In this document: piece by piece, positions 1 to 10,822 of the stretch | How the letters are laid out: each line of letters starts with the position of its first letter | Numbering within the stretch: position 1 is the first letter of the stretch | Translations under genes and position numbers: made by a program | NCBI GenBank assembly: GCA_020849275.1 | Contig: JADLGO010000065.1 | Location: 1 to 64,000, forward strand | Reading direction: 5' to 3' | Origin: Chthonomonadales bacterium | GTDB taxonomy: Bacteria; Armatimonadota; Chthonomonadetes; Chthonomonadales; CAJBBX01 | Length of the DNA stretch: 64,000 bases | The notes under the pieces: generated by a model | The model's input: the letters and a program-made list of their open reading frames with translations, nothing else | Told to the model about the DNA's origin: nothing | Database searches by the model: none

Positions 1-37
1 CGTGCACGCTTGCTCATCTGTCGCCTCATGACCCCTC

Positions 38-68
38 CCGAAGGCCCTTCAGCTCGGCCGGCCTTCGG
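38..68. terminator. Inverted repeat, possible terminator
   Basis: A 9-bp perfect stem (CCGAAGGCC at 38-46 with GGCCTTCGG at 60-68) closes a 13-nt loop and is followed on the plus strand by a short T-rich stretch. It could end a transcript entering from left of the window. The T tract is weak, so this is only a candidate. Confidence 0.4.
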
Positions 69-132
69 TTAGGTTCTTACGTGAGGCAACGAAACCGCTT
101 CGGTCAGGTGTTTGGTGAGGCAACGCGCGGGA

Positions 133-161
133 TTGACGCCTCGAGAGGGCCGGGCTATACT
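133..161 (+). promoter_or_regulatory. sigma-70 promoter of tRNA-Ser
   Basis: TTGACG (133-138) and TATACT (156-161) are separated by exactly 17 bp, and the mature tRNA begins 10 nt after the -10 box, so transcription would start almost at the tRNA 5' end. Confidence 0.85.
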
Positions 162-171
162 GTGCCCGTGC

Positions 172-255
172 GGAGAGGTGTCCGAGTGGCTTAAGGACCC
201 CGTCTTGAAAACGGGTGGCTGATGAAGCCCGCGGGTTCGAATCCCGCCCTCTCCG
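172..255 (+). tRNA. tRNA-Ser(UGA)
   Basis: The acceptor stem GGAGAGG (172-178) pairs with CCTCTCC (248-254), with discriminator G255. The anticodon TGA lies at 206-208 in the loop CTTGAAA, the variable arm is long as in class II tRNAs, and the T-loop GGTTCGAATCC is present. The long variable arm, the UGA anticodon and the G73 discriminator together identify a serine tRNA. CCA is not encoded. The gene stands alone with its own promoter. Confidence 0.97.
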
Positions 256-414
256 CTTGCCTTCGCCCCCACTGCCCCGGCCCGCGCGCCGCTCACCGCC
301 CACCGGCGAGCGGCCTGGGTGCGGTCAGGGTGGGCGCACGGCTCGGACGCCACGATGGAGCCCGCACGGAGACCGTGGCGCGCCCATTCCGACCTCGAGC
401 GCCGCAGTGGCGGT

Positions 415-1566
415 TTACCGGCTCTCCAGCGAGTAGGAGCCCTGCTCGGGCACGGCCCTCGTGCCGCGGAACGTGGCCATGAACGGGAGCAGGAACAGCG
501 GGACGAGGCCCAGCGGAACGAGGATGTCGAGCGGGTCGAGCCGGAACGGGAACCCCATCGTCGGAACCACGAGCAGCGTCACATCAAGCCATTGCCCCAG
601 CAGCACGAGCCAACAGGCGCGCTCCACCATGCGGGTGGAGCGCTGCGCGCGGTTGGTGATCAGCATGAGCGCCGGCACGGCCCAGGTGATCGCCACGTTC
701 AGCAGGAAGAGGAACGACCACGGGCCGGTGCGGCGGTTGGCGAAGTAGATGGCCTCTTCGGGGATGTTCGTGTAGTAGACGAGCACATACTGGCAGAACC
801 AGATGTATGCCCACAGGCTGGCGGTCGCACACACGAGTCGCGCTAGCTCATAGACGTGGTCGCGCGTGACTCCGGGGAGCAGACCGTGCTGGCTAAGTCG
901 GATCACCAGGACGGCCATCGCCGCTGCGCTGACCGTCAGCATCCCGGCGAACGTGTACAAGGGGAACATCGTGCTCGTCCACAGGGGCGTCAGCGACATG
1001 ATCCAGGCGAAGCTCGCAAGGATGAACGTGATCCCGAACAGCACCAGGAACGCGCCGGCAACTCGCCCGCTTCGTCCCGCGTGTGCCGCGTCGCCCTGGG
1101 AATCCGGCCGCCTCGACAGCCCGCGCACAACGAGTGAGCCGCCAATCCAGACCACGAAGGTCAGGACCGAGAGCGTCAGATACATCGTCGGATTGAGGAA
1201 AGCGCGCTTGTGCTCCAGATGGGGGTCGACGGCGACCCCGGACTGGCGCAGCCAGGGGTACAGGTAGGAGCCTCCCGCAAGGAAGGTCGCGATCAGGATC
1301 AGGGCGCCGATCGGCAGGTATGCGCTCATCGCCTCCGGGATGCGCCGGAACCGGACCGCCCAGCCGCTACCGAAGACCCGGTTCAGGGCCACGAACACGG
1401 TTCCCCCGATCGAGATGGCCAGGAAGTAGTAGTTCCCGATCATCAGGCTGCCCCAGGCGCGTTGCGGGGCGACGATCAGCCCCACGACGAAAGCCACGAG
1501 CCCGACCGCCCCCAGGGCCAGCGCCGCCCGCCCGATGTGAGCGTAGTACTGTTCACGATCTGCCAC
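415..1566 (-). CDS. actF: Alternative complex III subunit ActF (NrfD-like membrane subunit)
   Basis: A 383-residue, highly hydrophobic NrfD/PsrC-like protein with about ten predicted membrane spans. It resembles ActF, one of the two quinol-handling membrane subunits of alternative complex III (ACIII), the bc1-independent quinol:cytochrome c/acceptor oxidoreductase. It is the last gene of the actABCDEF string, which supports ActF rather than another NrfD paralogue. The start is GTG at 1566, with a GGGGGA ribosome site just upstream. A weak hairpin (288-314) lies past its stop but has no clear U tract. Family and order are seen; function is from knowledge of ACIII. Confidence 0.85.
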   Translation of the reverse strand: MADREQYYAHIGRAALALGAVGLVAFVVGLIVAPQRAWGSLMIGNYYFLAISIGGTVFVALNRVFGSGWAVRFRRIPEAMSAYLPIGALILIATFLAGGSYLYPWLRQSGVAVDPHLEHKRAFLNPTMYLTLSVLTFVVWIGGSLVVRGLSRRPDSQGDAAHAGRSGRVAGAFLVLFGITFILASFAWIMSLTPLWTSTMFPLYTFAGMLTVSAAAMAVLVIRLSQHGLLPGVTRDHVYELARLVCATASLWAYIWFCQYVLVYYTNIPEEAIYFANRRTGPWSFLFLLNVAITWAVPALMLITNRAQRSTRMVERACWLVLLGQWLDVTLLVVPTMGFPFRLDPLDILVPLGLVPLFLLPFMATFRGTRAVPEQGSYSLESR

Positions 1567-1630
1567 TATCGTCCCCCATGCCGCCCTCCTGATGAGGGGG
1601 CTCGCGCTCGCAGGCGCTCAGATGCCCGGA

Positions 1631-2191
1631 CTACTTGCTCTGCAACTCCCGGATGTAACGCACCACCGCCCAGCGCTCATCCCATGTCGTCTGCGAGGCG
1701 TAGCTGCCCATCTTCCGCCACCCAAGCGTGATGGTGTGGAACATCTCCCCATCGCGCAGGCTCTTCGCCTGCTTGGAGTGAAAACTGGGCGGGTTGGGGA
1801 ACTTGGGGATGAGCGGGCCGTCGCCGTTGCCGGTCGCGCCATGGCAGGGCGCGCAGAACGTCTCGAACACGCGCTTCCCTTGCTGCCGAGTCTGGGCCGT
1901 GTTCGGCAGCGGGCTGCTCAGTTCCCTGCCGGCGCGTACACGGTCCGCATCGGTCGCGGCGTACCGGAAGGCGTGCCCGTCGCGTGCCAGCGTGCCCTCC
2001 ACCGGGGGTTGCAGGGTCATCACGTGCGGCAGGACCGGGTTGGCGCTCTGCGTACGGTACGCAGGGGAGTAAGCCATCTGGGTTGGCAGGATGTAGTTGG
2101 GTTGGGTCATGTCTCGCCGCGCTCCCAGCAGGCCGCCGAGCACCACCACGGGCAGCAGGATCACCGCGCCCCACGCCAGACGCCGCATCAT
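1631..2191 (-). CDS. actE: Alternative complex III subunit ActE (monoheme cytochrome c)
   Basis: A 186-residue protein with an N-terminal hydrophobic signal/anchor, then one heme c site CAPCHG followed by the cytochrome c signature ATGNGDG. A downstream KMGSYAS supplies a plausible axial Met. ActE is the monoheme cytochrome of ACIII that passes electrons from the pentaheme ActA to acceptors on the periplasmic face. Its ATG (2191) overlaps the actCD stop as ATGA, indicating translational coupling; a second ATG follows directly. Confidence 0.88.
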   Translation of the reverse strand: MMRRLAWGAVILLPVVVLGGLLGARRDMTQPNYILPTQMAYSPAYRTQSANPVLPHVMTLQPPVEGTLARDGHAFRYAATDADRVRAGRELSSPLPNTAQTRQQGKRVFETFCAPCHGATGNGDGPLIPKFPNPPSFHSKQAKSLRDGEMFHTITLGWRKMGSYASQTTWDERWAVVRYIRELQSK

Positions 2192-4278
2192 GCGAGATCG
2201 TCCCCTTCATGTACCTCAACGGCTCCGTGTGTACGGAGCATTTGCTTCATCTCCTCCAGATCCATGGAGGCGTCCACCTCCAGGAGGGCCAGGGCAAATC
2301 GGTCGTCCGTCACTCGGCGCAGGCGGGGCTTTCGGTTCCCCGGCCACATCCGCGTGCGCGCGAAGAGGGCGATCACACCGATGATCCCCGCGAACAGGAC
2401 CGTCAACTCGAACGTCACCGGCAGGAACACCGGCCAGGCGTTGAAGGGCTGGCCTCCCACGCGGAGGGGCCAGTCGACCGAAGAGGTCCACGCTTGCAAC
2501 GTCAGGCCCAGCACGAGGCCGGCGGCGCCCGCCCACGCCCCGATCCAGGCGAGCCGGGAGGCGCCCAGGCCCATCGCCTCGGGCAGGCCGTGCACCGGAT
2601 AGGGCGCGAAGGCGTCTAGCACGTCGTACCCTCGCCTGCTTGCCTCCTCGGTGGCGCGCAGCAGTTCGTGCTCGTCGGGGAAGTAACCGATGCAGTAGCG
2701 CTCCGTTCCGAACAGGCGTCGCGAACGGCGGCTGCGACGGTGGGTGCCCCGAGGGCCGACCGGCCGACGCAATTCGCCGGCGCCGTCACCATGCGACGAA
2801 GCGACCGCCGAGGGCCCATGTCCGCCGTCCTGTGAGGCGTCGCCGGTCCTCTGGCCGACCACGGCGTGGGTGAGCCGCGCGAGCGCCTCGTTGGGACGAT
2901 CGTGCCCCAGCACCCCCTTGATCTCCGCGATGGCGACGATCGGAAGGGCGCGCGTGAACAACAGGAAGAGCGCGAAGAAGAGGCCGAACATGCCGACCAG
3001 GATCATCACCTCGTTGGAGGTCGGCAGGTAGTTCGTCCAGGCGCTGGGCAGGAAGTCATGGTGCAGCGAGGTGACGATGATCACGAATCGCTCGAACCAC
3101 ATGCCCGTGGTGATCACGACACACACGATCCCCATCAGGAGCGGCGAGCGGCGGACCCGTGAGAACCAGAGGGCCTGCGGAATCACCACGTTGCACGAGA
3201 TCATGGTCCAGTAGGCCCACGCGTAGTAGCCGAACGCCCGGTTCATGAACGTGGCCAACTCGTACTGATTACCGCTATACCACGCGCAGAAGAACTCGAT
3301 GCCGTAGGAGGCGCCCATCACGACGCTTGCCAGGAGCATGATCTTGCACATCCAGTTGAGGTGCAAGGGAGTGATGTAGGCTTCCAGCTTCATCACTCGG
3401 CGGGTGATCAGCAGCAGCGCCAGCACCATGGCAAAGCCGGAGAAGATCGCGCCAACGACGAAGTAGGGTGGAAAGATGGTGGCATGCCAGCCCGGTACAA
3501 CGGCCGTGGCGAAATCCATGCTCACGATGCTGTGTACCGACACGACCAGCGGTGTCGCCAGGATGGCCAGCAGCGCGTAGATCGCTTCATACCGGTGCCA
3601 TACGCGAGCGGACCCGTTCCAACCGTTGGACAGAATGCCGAAGATCCTCTTTGGCACCGGGTGCCTGGATCGGTCGCGCAGGGTGGCCAGGTCGGGAATC
3701 ATCCCGATGTACCAGAATACCAGGGAGATGGTGAAGTACGTCGAGATGGCGAAGAAATCCCACAGTAGCGGGCTGCGGAAGTTCACCCAGAGGGAGCCCC
3801 GGTTATTCGGGTACGGAAGAATCCAGTAGAAGTACCACGGCCTCCCCAGGTGGATCAGGGGGAACGTGGCCGCGCACATCACGGCGAAGATGGTCATCGC
3901 CTCGGCCGCGCGGTTGATGGACGTGCGCCACCTCTGCCGGAACAGGAAGAGCACCGCCGAGATCAGGGTGCCCGCGTGTCCGATCCCGATCCAGAAGACG
4001 AAGTTGGTGATGCCGAAGCCCCAGCCGACGGTGCGATTCAGGCCCCAGGCGCCGATGCCGTTGATCATCTCGTAGGCGATGGCCGCGGCGCCGACGGCGA
4101 AAGCGCCAACCGACGCGAGGAACGCCACCCACCAGACAGGGCCGGGCCGGTTTCCCACCAGGCCGGCGATGTCCGCGGTGACCTGTCCGTGCGTCTTGTC
4201 GCCATCGACCAGCGAGGGCGCGCCGTGGTGCTGGCTAGTTGCGGCGCCAGGCGGCAAGTCCGATACCGTGCTGCTCAC
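2188..4278 (-). CDS. actCD: Alternative complex III ActC-ActD fusion
   Basis: One 696-residue frame encodes two ACIII subunits usually made separately. Residues ~1-474 are an NrfD-like ActC with about ten membrane helices (for example GWGFGITNFVFWIGIGHAG and the HLGRPWYFYW region). Residues ~475-526 are a Gly/Ser/Arg-rich polar linker. Residues ~527-696 match ActD: a short soluble N-terminal part beginning RYCIGYFPDEHEL, two membrane helices, and a charged tail. ActC is a candidate quinol-binding membrane subunit; ActD links to the complex. The GTG start (4278-4276) overlaps the actB stop as GTGA; an upstream in-frame ATG at 4317 lies inside actB and is less likely. No stop or frame change separates the halves. 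Confidence 0.85.
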   Translation of the reverse strand: MSSTVSDLPPGAATSQHHGAPSLVDGDKTHGQVTADIAGLVGNRPGPVWWVAFLASVGAFAVGAAAIAYEMINGIGAWGLNRTVGWGFGITNFVFWIGIGHAGTLISAVLFLFRQRWRTSINRAAEAMTIFAVMCAATFPLIHLGRPWYFYWILPYPNNRGSLWVNFRSPLLWDFFAISTYFTISLVFWYIGMIPDLATLRDRSRHPVPKRIFGILSNGWNGSARVWHRYEAIYALLAILATPLVVSVHSIVSMDFATAVVPGWHATIFPPYFVVGAIFSGFAMVLALLLITRRVMKLEAYITPLHLNWMCKIMLLASVVMGASYGIEFFCAWYSGNQYELATFMNRAFGYYAWAYWTMISCNVVIPQALWFSRVRRSPLLMGIVCVVITTGMWFERFVIIVTSLHHDFLPSAWTNYLPTSNEVMILVGMFGLFFALFLLFTRALPIVAIAEIKGVLGHDRPNEALARLTHAVVGQRTGDASQDGGHGPSAVASSHGDGAGELRRPVGPRGTHRRSRRSRRLFGTERYCIGYFPDEHELLRATEEASRRGYDVLDAFAPYPVHGLPEAMGLGASRLAWIGAWAGAAGLVLGLTLQAWTSSVDWPLRVGGQPFNAWPVFLPVTFELTVLFAGIIGVIALFARTRMWPGNRKPRLRRVTDDRFALALLEVDASMDLEEMKQMLRTHGAVEVHEGDDLA

Positions 4279-7262
4279 GCCTCGTCCTCCGTATTGCGCA
4301 CTTTGGCCATATAGCACACCGCCGGCCGGCGGTTCAGTTCTTCGAGCAGACGGAAACTGCGCTCCGTCGCCCCTTGCCGCGAGACCCGGCTATTGGGGTC
4401 CTTCAGGTTGCCGAACACGATCGCGTCGGCCGGGCAGCTCTGCTCACAGGCGGTCTTGACCTCACCATCCCGCACCAGACGGCCCTCCGTGCGCGCCTTG
4501 ATCCGCGCGGCCTGGATGCGCTGGATGCACAGGCTGCACTTCTCCATGACGCCACGGCTGCGCACGGTGACATCGGGGTTCAATGCCAGGCTGCGCGTCG
4601 GATCGTTCTTGATGTTGTTGAACCAGTTGAAGCGGCGCACCTTGTAGGGGCAGTTGTTCGCGCAGTAGCGCGTGCCGACGCAGCGGTTGTACACCTGGAC
4701 GTTGAGCCCCTGGTTATCGTGTTCGGTCGCCAGTACGGGGCACACCGTCTCGCACGAGGCGTTGTCGCAATGCTGGCACATCAGGGGCTCGTAGAGAACC
4801 CCGGGGTCATCGTTGCCGCCCGTGTAGTAACGGTCGATGCGCATCCAGTGCATCTCCCGCTGGCGAGCAACCTCCTTGGGGCCCACGACCGGCACGTTGT
4901 TCTCGATGTCGCACGCCGTCACGCACGCGGAGCAGCCGACGCACCGTGTCAGGTCGATGGCCATGCTCCACTGGTATTCCGGGTACTCGTGGCGGTCCCA
5001 GAGATCGGCTCGCTTCTCCTCTTCGCTGAAGGACTCCGGGTGCAGACCCTTGCGGAACTCGGCGTAGGTTGCCTGTCTCACGAGCGGCCGCTCGTCCATC
5101 GTATCGTGAATCTGGGTGCGGGCAAAGGGGTGCACCCGCCCGTCCGGCCCGTCGGTCGCCGCGATCTCGATGGCGATGCCTCGGCGGCTGCGCCGCGGCC
5201 CTTGCATCGCGACCAGCGGGTATGCGTTCACCCCGACCCCGCTGCCAACCGGGCCGGCCTGCTTGCGGCCGTAGCCGAGCGCGATGGAGACCGTTCGAGG
5301 GTGCTGCCCGGGCTGTATGTGCGCGGGGAGCACCACCGACGGCGCCCGGGCGGAGCCCGCGGAGCCTCTGACCGTGACCCACTGCCCGTCCTCGATGCCC
5401 TTCTCGCGGGCGAGCGCGGGCGAGATGGCAGCGTAGTTGTCCCAGGTGATCTTGGTCAGCGGGTCCGGCAACTCCTGGAGCCAGGGGTTGTTGGCGTCGG
5501 ACCCGTCGCGCAGCGCGACAGGCTCGTACACCTCTAACTCGAGTCCGCTCGCGGCCATCGGGCGGCCAGCGATCTCGCGCAGCGCGGCCGCCGCCTCCGC
5601 GCGAAGCCGGGGCGCGGGCGGGGGCGGCGACGCGGCGAGCTCCAGGTAGCCGCGCTGGAGCATACCGTCCCAGAACGCGTCGAAGGTCGCGAACTCGCGC
5701 TGGCGCGGGAACAGTCTGGTCTGCCAGTGCCTGCGCAGGTAGCTGTGGAACCTCTCGCCCTTGCCCTGCCACTTCAGGAGGTTGTCCTCAAAGGCACGCG
5801 TCCGGTAGAGCGGGCGGATCGTGGGCTGGAACAGGCTGTAGCTGCCTGCGTGCGGTTCGGCGTCTCCCCACGCCTCCATGGAGTGGTGTGATGGGCAGTG
5901 CCACGTGGCCGCGCGCGCCGTCTCGTCGGGCACCGTGGCCATGGAGACCGCACACGCCACCTTGCCGAGCGCCTCTGCGAACTCCCCGGCGCGGGCGAAG
6001 GTGTACGCGGGGTTGCAAGCATGGACGATCAGCACCCCAACCTCGCCGCGCCGCATCTCGTCCACCAGGAGCGACATCTCGGCGTCGCTCCCCTGCTTCT
6101 GCAGCGACGGCCGGGCCAGGTCGACCGTTCGCCCGGTGTTCCCCAGCGCCTCGTTCAGCGCCAGCACCGCAACCTGAACGGAGACGTCGTCCGAGTCGCT
6201 CACCACCAGGCTGCGCCCACGGGCCGCGCGCAGCGCCGCCGCCATCGTCTCGACCCGCCTCGCCGCCTCGGGGGAGAGGCTGGGCGTCGCCGCGGCCGCC
6301 AACGCGCCCGTGGCCGGCCCGGCATGGCCGCCCTCGCGGCCGATCGCTGCGGCTACTGCCGCCACATAGGCTCCCTGCTCCGAGGGGGCGACCCCGTAGC
6401 GGATGTCCGCGTTACTGCCGGTGAGCGACATGCGGGACTCGACGTGGTAGTGTCGCGACATCGCGGAGTCTGGGTGAGCGAGGTTCCTGCCAGCCGAGTA
6501 CTGCTTGGCGAACTCCACGGGCGACAACCATGTGCCGAGGAAGTCCGCCCCGAAGCTGACGATGACCTCGGCGCGATCGAAACGGTACCCGGGCACGAGC
6601 GGCTGCCCGTAGACACGGCGGTGCGCCTCGCGCATCGCGTCGTAGGAGATGGCGTCGTGGACCACGTGCCTGCCATGCGGAAAGCCGGCAAGGAACTCCG
6701 AGATCAGTGCCCGGGTGGAGGGGCCGCTGACGCTGCTGGTGAGCACGACCACCTTGCGCTGCTGCCGGCGCGCGTCGGCCAGGTGCTGGCCGATCTCGCT
6801 GTCCACACGCTCCCAGGTGACGCTGGCGCCGCTTTCGGTCGGGCCCCTCTGCCGATAGGGGTCGTAGAGGCCCACGATCGAGCCCTGGCCGGCCGCGCAT
6901 AGCCCGCCCTTCGACATCGCGTGGTCAGGATTGCCCTCCAGCTTGATCGGGCGCCCGTCCATCACCTTGGCCAACGCGCCGCAACTGGCGCTGCAGCCGT
7001 GGCACGTGGTGGCATACCATCTGGCCACGCCCGGGGTGGCCTCGGGCGGCTGGTGCAGGTAGGGGATGATCTTCTTCCGCGGGGCGCGGCAGCCAGACAA
7101 CGTGCCGGCAGCGATGGTAAGCCCCATCAGCGTCAGGAACGAACGACGGTCTACCGCTGGCAGACCCGCCTGGGCCGCCCCACCGTCGGGTACATCGCTC
7201 GACTCGCTCGCCGGCACTTCCCCCAGAGCCCGTGGGCCCCTCTCGTCTTGCCTCTCGGCCAT
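4275..7262 (-). CDS. actB: Alternative complex III subunit ActB (molybdopterin-like / Fe-S protein)
   Basis: A 995-residue protein of the CISM family. It carries a Tat-like motif (RRSFL, residues 39-43) and a lipobox LSGC ending at Cys58, as in other ActB proteins. Residues ~60-700 resemble a molybdopterin oxidoreductase domain, which in ActB lacks the cofactor. The last ~270 residues form a ferredoxin-like domain with four cysteine clusters: CVGCSACVTAC, CQHCDNASCETVC, CVGTRYCANNC and CSLCIQRI...CEQSC. ActB relays electrons within ACIII on the periplasmic side. The start is ATG 7262 (GGGAGAAG upstream), 27 bp after actA. Confidence 0.9.
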   Translation of the reverse strand: MAERQDERGPRALGEVPASESSDVPDGGAAQAGLPAVDRRSFLTLMGLTIAAGTLSGCRAPRKKIIPYLHQPPEATPGVARWYATTCHGCSASCGALAKVMDGRPIKLEGNPDHAMSKGGLCAAGQGSIVGLYDPYRQRGPTESGASVTWERVDSEIGQHLADARRQQRKVVVLTSSVSGPSTRALISEFLAGFPHGRHVVHDAISYDAMREAHRRVYGQPLVPGYRFDRAEVIVSFGADFLGTWLSPVEFAKQYSAGRNLAHPDSAMSRHYHVESRMSLTGSNADIRYGVAPSEQGAYVAAVAAAIGREGGHAGPATGALAAAATPSLSPEAARRVETMAAALRAARGRSLVVSDSDDVSVQVAVLALNEALGNTGRTVDLARPSLQKQGSDAEMSLLVDEMRRGEVGVLIVHACNPAYTFARAGEFAEALGKVACAVSMATVPDETARAATWHCPSHHSMEAWGDAEPHAGSYSLFQPTIRPLYRTRAFEDNLLKWQGKGERFHSYLRRHWQTRLFPRQREFATFDAFWDGMLQRGYLELAASPPPPAPRLRAEAAAALREIAGRPMAASGLELEVYEPVALRDGSDANNPWLQELPDPLTKITWDNYAAISPALAREKGIEDGQWVTVRGSAGSARAPSVVLPAHIQPGQHPRTVSIALGYGRKQAGPVGSGVGVNAYPLVAMQGPRRSRRGIAIEIAATDGPDGRVHPFARTQIHDTMDERPLVRQATYAEFRKGLHPESFSEEEKRADLWDRHEYPEYQWSMAIDLTRCVGCSACVTACDIENNVPVVGPKEVARQREMHWMRIDRYYTGGNDDPGVLYEPLMCQHCDNASCETVCPVLATEHDNQGLNVQVYNRCVGTRYCANNCPYKVRRFNWFNNIKNDPTRSLALNPDVTVRSRGVMEKCSLCIQRIQAARIKARTEGRLVRDGEVKTACEQSCPADAIVFGNLKDPNSRVSRQGATERSFRLLEELNRRPAVCYMAKVRNTEDEA

Positions 7263-7289
7263 CAACTTCTCCCGTGCGCGCTCAGCATC

Positions 7290-7844
7290 TCAATAGTGGC
7301 AGGTTGAGCATTCGACCGATGCGTCGACCTTACCCATACCCGGCGGCGGGTGTTTGGTGTACTGCCGGTGGCAGCCCACGCACCAGCCCATGCTCAGGTG
7401 TCTTGCCTGCTCAACTCGCGCCATATCCTGCACGGGGCCGTGGCACGTCTGACACGCAACCCCCTTGGTCACGTGCGCGCTGTGGTTGAAGCGCACGAAG
7501 TCAGGCATGCGGTACACACGCTCCCACTCGATCGGCTTGTCGCTCTTGATGGCCGCCGTGATCTTCTTGACCTCAGGCGAGTCTTTGAGCACCTGCGAGT
7601 GGCAGTTCATGCACACGTTCGCGGGCGGTACCCCGGCCACGGCGCTCCGCCGCGCGTCAGAGTGGCAATACTCGCATGGGATCGCGTTATCCTTGGCGTG
7701 TATCTTGTGCGAGAAATCGATCGGCTGAACCGGGGCGTGGCCTGTCTGGTCACCGATCCAGGCGTACTGCGTGGGGTCAAAGAGCAGTGCGCCGCCCAGC
7801 AGCGTGACCACCACCGACACCACGACGGCCGACTGCAGATTCAC
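7290..7844 (-). CDS. actA: Alternative complex III subunit ActA (pentaheme cytochrome c)
   Basis: A 184-residue protein with one N-terminal hydrophobic anchor (residues ~5-25) and five heme-binding CXXCH motifs: CEYCH, CMNCH, CQTCH, CVGCH and CSTCH. A pentaheme cytochrome anchored by a single helix and placed first in the act string is the hallmark of ActA. It receives electrons from the quinol-oxidising part of ACIII. The start is GTG 7844, only 3 bp after the narI stop, so the act genes directly continue the nar genes. Confidence 0.92.
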   Translation of the reverse strand: MNLQSAVVVSVVVTLLGGALLFDPTQYAWIGDQTGHAPVQPIDFSHKIHAKDNAIPCEYCHSDARRSAVAGVPPANVCMNCHSQVLKDSPEVKKITAAIKSDKPIEWERVYRMPDFVRFNHSAHVTKGVACQTCHGPVQDMARVEQARHLSMGWCVGCHRQYTKHPPPGMGKVDASVECSTCHY

Positions 7845-7847
7845 CGT

Positions 7848-8588
7848 CTAGTCCTCCTTGCCGGGGCCAGCCGACACCGTGGTGACCGGGAGGTTCCTGC
7901 GCCGCGGATCGCGGTTCCAGATGACCACCTGCGGTGGCCGCCGCAGATACTGGAGGGGCGGCACCAGCAGGTGCACCAGCCGCGAGAACGGCAGCAGGGC
8001 GAAGAAGATGAAGGCGCCCAGAATGTGCGCCTTCACGGCGAGCGGCAGCACGGCGACCGTCGCGATGTCTGGCTGGAACGCGAGCAGCGATCGAAGGTAG
8101 GGGACCAGGACGATCGCATACCAGTTGGAGCCCCATCGCAGCGAGGTCGCGATGTAGACCCCGAGCCCGGTCTGGGCGAGTAGCACCACCAGGATGACGA
8201 TATCCATCGTCGTCGTGACGGCGCGCACGCGCGAGTTGCGCAGGCGCCGCACGCATAGGTTAGCGATGCCGATCAGCGCCAGCAGGCCCCCGACCAGCGC
8301 GCTGATCTCCAGGATGAAGAGGCGCACCGGTACGCTGTTGAAAGCCAGCAGCTCGCGCGGGAAGAGGAACGCCACGAGGTGGCCCGTCAGCACCCAGAGA
8401 ATGCCGTAGTGCCAGGGGACGGAGCCCGCGAACAACTGGTTCCCCTCAAGAAACTGCGACGACAGGCTCGAGTAGCTGAAGCGCCGCTGCACGTACCGGC
8501 GAATCGACTCGAACACCATAATGAACACGGCGACGTAAGGGAACAACTGGAAAAGCACGACATCGAGGTTCATCCGGAGCATCTCCAT
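7848..8588 (-). CDS. narI: Respiratory nitrate reductase gamma subunit NarI
   Basis: A 246-residue five-helix membrane protein of the NarI family. It binds two b hemes, oxidises menaquinol or ubiquinol and feeds NarH. Conserved His pairs are visible in WHYGILWVLTGHLVAF and in the helix LPLAVKAHILGAF...SRLVHLL. The length matches NarI (about 225-250). It follows narJ with a 54-bp gap and abuts actA by 3 bp. The ATG at 8588 fits the amphipathic N-terminus MEMLRMNLD. Confidence 0.93.
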   Translation of the reverse strand: MEMLRMNLDVVLFQLFPYVAVFIMVFESIRRYVQRRFSYSSLSSQFLEGNQLFAGSVPWHYGILWVLTGHLVAFLFPRELLAFNSVPVRLFILEISALVGGLLALIGIANLCVRRLRNSRVRAVTTTMDIVILVVLLAQTGLGVYIATSLRWGSNWYAIVLVPYLRSLLAFQPDIATVAVLPLAVKAHILGAFIFFALLPFSRLVHLLVPPLQYLRRPPQVVIWNRDPRRRNLPVTTVSAGPGKED

Positions 8589-8642
8589 CGCAGGGCCGCG
8601 CGTATCCGGGGTGGGACCGCCGCCGTCGTAGCGGGCAACGCC

Positions 8643-9233
8643 CTACCGGCCGCCCGCGGCGCAAACATCAGCAGGCTCTGCCATCTCCGCGAGATCGCTC
8701 TGGAGCACCAGCGCGACCGCCTGCAAGACCTCGCGGTAGGGGTTCGCGCCCCCCTCCACATTGCCGTGCGCATCGCGGGCAGGGGCCAGCGCGTTGTCCA
8801 TCCTGCGGATCGTCGGCAGCACGCACTCCCGCACCATGTCGGTGCAGATCTCTGTACCGTAGATGCGCGCCAGCCAGCGCAAGATCACCGGCAGGTGATC
8901 GGGCAGCTCAATCTCGGGCGCCATGCCCGCAGCCTCCTGGCTCTCGCGCAGGTGGGCGAGGAACACGCCGCGCTGGAAGTCCTCGCCGAACAGGTAGTAG
9001 CCCACGTCGAGAGAGCAGGAGGGGTTCAGGTCGAACGTCCGTGTGTAGAGCTCCTGCACCGCCCACAGCGGAGTGGCCTCGAAATAGCCGGCCCATTCCT
9101 CCAGCAGCCGCGCGACCTCCGCGGTCTGGCCGACCGACTCGGCGAGGCATGCACGGAGCTTTGCGCCGGTCGACTCGTCCGGGTAATCGAGCAGCGCGGC
9201 CAGTTGCTCATACCCAACGCCCATTGTGGCCAT
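8643..9233 (-). CDS. narJ: Nitrate reductase assembly chaperone NarJ
   Basis: A 196-residue member of the NarJ/TorD chaperone family, needed for cofactor insertion and membrane docking of NarGH. It shows the family pattern LAALLDYPDE near the start, LYTRTFDLNP and GYYLFGEDFQRG in the centre, and DHLPVILRWL. The ATG at 9233 starts one base after the narH stop, indicating tight coupling; a second ATG at 9224 is possible. The order narGHJI is canonical. Confidence 0.93.
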   Translation of the reverse strand: MATMGVGYEQLAALLDYPDESTGAKLRACLAESVGQTAEVARLLEEWAGYFEATPLWAVQELYTRTFDLNPSCSLDVGYYLFGEDFQRGVFLAHLRESQEAAGMAPEIELPDHLPVILRWLARIYGTEICTDMVRECVLPTIRRMDNALAPARDAHGNVEGGANPYREVLQAVALVLQSDLAEMAEPADVCAAGGR

Positions 9234-9234
9234 G

Positions 9235-10731
<1,497 letters not shown>

Positions 10732-10822
10732 CAGTATGCCCTCGCAGGATAACGCGATGCGGCGATCGCGCGGCGAACGAGAGAGCGCCGCGTTCGAGTA
10801 CCGCTCGCCGTGCGGCGGTGGG

